Source: Planctomycetales bacterium 4484_123
Lineage (GTDB): Bacteria > Planctomycetota > Phycisphaerae > SM23-33
Reading direction: 5' to 3'
Assembly: GCA_002049885.1 (NCBI GenBank)
Contig: MVCS01000007.1
Span: forward strand, 1-18,516
DNA: 18,516 nt
Part shown: piece after piece, positions 16,824-18,516 of the stretch
How positions within the stretch are numbered: position 1 is the stretch's first letter
Layout: every line of letters starts with the position of its first letter
Notes under the pieces: model-generated
The model's input: only the letters and a program-made list of their open reading frames with translations
Told to the model about the DNA's origin: nothing
Databases searched by the model: none
Program-made: the position numbers and the translations under genes

Positions 16824-17910
16824 TGTCGATTCCATCCTGCTGCTGATGGTCGGCCTGCTGGCCATCGCCTTCCTCATCGTCTGGGGACTGGGGATCTTCG
16901 TGGCGGTCCGGCTGGCGCGTCGGCAGCAGAGGGCGGTGGCCAGATGGGCCCTGGCGGCCGTCCTCGCCGGACCGGTGCTGCTGGGGGCCGGCTACCTCGC
17001 CTACAGTCTCCGACGCGGCGTACTGCGCTACTTGGCGGCCCAGCTCCTGGCCATTCTGGCCGTGGCCGCCGCCGCGGTGTTCGTGCTGCCGGCGTTCATG
17101 GGCCGGTCGCTGCTGATCGACTTGGCGGTGGTGCTGGGTTCGGTCGCGGCGGCCTTGCTGCCGACGATCGCGCTGGGCCTGCTGGGCCCGGCCAGTCGGC
17201 GCCGCCCGGCCCAACCGGCGGACCGGCCCCTGGTGGAGGCCGTCAAGGTCCACAAGTCCTACGCCCTGGGGCGGCGCAGCCTGCACGTGCTGCGTGGGGT
17301 GAGCCTGTCGGTCAAGGCCGGTGAGTTCGTGGCCGTCCTGGGCGCCTCGGGCAGCGGCAAGAGCACCCTGCTGCACGTGCTGGGGCTGCTGGACTCGCCG
17401 GACCGCGGGAAGGTCATCATCGAGGGCATCGACAGTGCCGCCCTGGCGCCCGCTGAACGCGACCGCATCCGCTGCCGGACCATCGGTTTCGTCTTCCAGC
17501 TCTACCACCTCCAGCCCGAGCTGACGGTGCTGGAAAACACCATGCTGCCGGCCATGGCCGCGACCGGCCCGCTGGGCTGGGCCCGCCGGAGCAACGAAGC
17601 CCTCGCCCGGGCCGTCGAACTGCTCGAGCGCCTGGGCCTGGGCGACCGCCTCGGGCACCGGCCCAAGGAGTTGTCCGGCGGCGAGCAGCAGCGGGTGGCC
17701 ATCGCCCGGGCACTGATGAACCGACCGAGAATCCTCCTGGCCGACGAGCCCACGGGCAACCTCGACTCCCGCAGCGGCGGCCAGATACTCCAACTGCTCA
17801 AGGAGCTGAACCGAGACAGCGGCCAGACGATCATCATGGTCACGCACGACGAGTCGCTGGCGCGGGCGGCGGACCGCATCGTCCACCTGCGCGACGGCCG
17901 GCTGAAATAG
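16816..17910 (+). CDS. lolD: LolD-type ABC ATPase with N-terminal membrane domain
   Basis: 364 residues; LolD-type ATPases are usually about 230 and soluble. Residues 1-125 form four hydrophobic helices (about 6-30, 43-64, 70-94, 98-122) joined by short Arg-rich loops such as RLARRQQRAVAR, and an RRRPAQPAD linker leads into the ATPase. The ATPase (from ~138) has Walker A GASGSGKST (176-184), the Q-loop FVFQ (Q228), the signature LSGGEQQ (286-292), Walker B ILLADEP (306-312) and the H-loop VTHD (H344). LYHLQPELTVLENTMLP is typical of the LolD/MacB group. ATG 16816 lies inside the permease gene (8-base overlap), indicating translational coupling. It powers the adjacent permease. The added membrane part may anchor the ATPase or add a subunit-like function; I recognise no family in it. 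Confidence 0.92.
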   Translation: MNDVDSILLLMVGLLAIAFLIVWGLGIFVAVRLARRQQRAVARWALAAVLAGPVLLGAGYLAYSLRRGVLRYLAAQLLAILAVAAAAVFVLPAFMGRSLLIDLAVVLGSVAAALLPTIALGLLGPASRRRPAQPADRPLVEAVKVHKSYALGRRSLHVLRGVSLSVKAGEFVAVLGASGSGKSTLLHVLGLLDSPDRGKVIIEGIDSAALAPAERDRIRCRTIGFVFQLYHLQPELTVLENTMLPAMAATGPLGWARRSNEALARAVELLERLGLGDRLGHRPKELSGGEQQRVAIARALMNRPRILLADEPTGNLDSRSGGQILQLLKELNRDSGQTIIMVTHDESLARAADRIVHLRDGRLK

Positions 17911-17955
17911 CCGCCAGCCAGGCCGGGAGCCCTGGCGGGCACCGATGGCGGCGAC

Positions 17956-17981
17956 TATACTCATCCGCGACAGTCGGGAGG
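17956..17981 (+). promoter_or_regulatory. -10 box and ribosome-binding site of ilvE
   Basis: TATACT at 17956-17961 matches five of six -10 bases and repeats the box seen at 9126-9131; the region 16-18 bases upstream has no -35 similarity. GGGAGG at 17976-17981 is 8 bases before the ATG at 17990. The gene may therefore have its own start site although only 79 bases separate it from the ABC gene. Confidence 0.4.
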
Positions 17982-17989
17982 CGGAAACG

Positions 17990-18516
17990 ATGAAGATCTG
18001 GATCAATGGCGAGCTCTTGGAGAGGGACCAGGCGAAGATCTCCGTGCTGGATCATGGATTGCTGTACGGCGACGGCGTCTTCGAGGGCATCCGGGCATAC
18101 AACGGCACCATATTCCAGTGCGACGCCCACCTCGAGAGGCTGTACGAATCGGCCAGGACCATCGACCTGCCCCTGGCCATGGCCAAGGAAGAGCTTGCCG
18201 AGGCCATGTACGAAACCCTCCGTGCAAACGATATCCGGGACGGCTACATCCGCCTGCTGGTCACCCGCGGCATCGGCACGCTGGGACTGAACCCGTTCCA
18301 GTGCTCGGGCGGCAGCATCATCATCATCGCCGACCAGATAGCCCTTTACCCACCGGAGATGTACCAGAACGGCCTGGAGGTGATCATCGCCGAGCACGTG
18401 CGGATCTCGCCGAACATGCTCCCGCCGGCCGTCAAGAGCATGAACTACCTCAACAACATCCTGGCCAACATCGAGGCCACCAAGGCCGGTGCGGGCGAGG
18501 CCATCATGCTCAATGC
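17990..18516 (+). CDS. ilvE: branched-chain amino acid aminotransferase, partial
   Basis: The first 175 codons of a fold-type IV PLP aminotransferase; the 3' end is cut by the window (full length is usually about 290 residues). These enzymes transfer amino groups between leucine, isoleucine or valine and 2-oxoglutarate. Visible signatures are MKIWINGELLERDQAKISVL, then DHGLLYGDGVFEGIRAYNG (residues 21-39), and AHLERLYESARTIDLP. The PLP-binding lysine is K149 in LPPAVKSMNYLNNILA, followed by IEATKAGAGEAIMLN at the edge. ATG 17990 has GGGAGG 8 bases upstream. The GDGVFEGIR and VKSMNYLNN forms fit the branched-chain branch better than D-alanine aminotransferase or aminodeoxychorismate lyase, but these relatives cannot be fully excluded from half a protein. 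Confidence 0.9.
   Translation, partial: MKIWINGELLERDQAKISVLDHGLLYGDGVFEGIRAYNGTIFQCDAHLERLYESARTIDLPLAMAKEELAEAMYETLRANDIRDGYIRLLVTRGIGTLGLNPFQCSGGSIIIIADQIALYPPEMYQNGLEVIIAEHVRISPNMLPPAVKSMNYLNNILANIEATKAGAGEAIMLN

Overview
This GC-rich window (every clear gene has mostly G/C third positions) looks like a chromosomal segment of a planctomycete, most likely Phycisphaerae-like. The grounds are gene content and style: a DUF6263-type secreted protein, a tandem DUF4159 protein, a URO-D-domain protein, a MoxR ATPase, a lysS / lipoprotein-exporter-type ABC pair, and secreted proteins with a DNRLRE-like module. The taxonomic call is inference from family recognition, not from a database search. No rRNA, tRNA, CRISPR array, insertion sequence or phage gene was seen.

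Layout. Bases 1-2012 are a degenerate island. It holds an aldo/keto reductase remnant (minus strand, no 5' end, one in-frame TAG, one frameshift). This abuts the C-terminal remnant of a secreted protein on the plus strand, followed by a paralogous secreted gene with three frameshifts. An intact dnaK (2204-4069) follows, with a near-perfect sigma-54 promoter upstream. A second degenerate island (4401-5320) joins an internally deleted DegT-type aminotransferase to a headless PHP-type phosphoesterase. From 5512 on, everything looks intact: lipoprotein, ispD (7-nt gap), a TPR-like lipoprotein, a convergent DUF6263-like gene on the minus strand, a divergently transcribed double-DUF4159 protein ending in a strong hairpin, a URO-D-family gene with a promoter so close that its mRNA may be leaderless, moxR, lysS, a 666-residue LolC/E-like permease, an overlapping LolD-like ATPase carrying an extra N-terminal membrane domain, and the first 175 codons of a branched-chain aminotransferase cut by the window edge.

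How the genes work together. ispD (isoprenoid precursors), lysS (translation), dnaK (protein folding) and ilvE (amino acids) are housekeeping. The envelope theme is strong: two lipoproteins, two further exported proteins, and an ABC exporter of the type that moves lipoproteins or extrudes envelope substrates. MoxR and DUF4159 proteins usually belong to one membrane/aerotolerance-type cluster, but here they are separated by the URO-D gene, and no DUF58 or von Willebrand partner is present.

The most interesting points are the sigma-54 signal and the triple TGGCA-N8-GCT motif before dnaK, the membrane-fused LolD-like ATPase, the extra domain inside its permease, the two rearranged pseudogene islands around dnaK, and the leaderless-type promoter of the URO-D gene. 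I did not find a clearly new multi-gene system.
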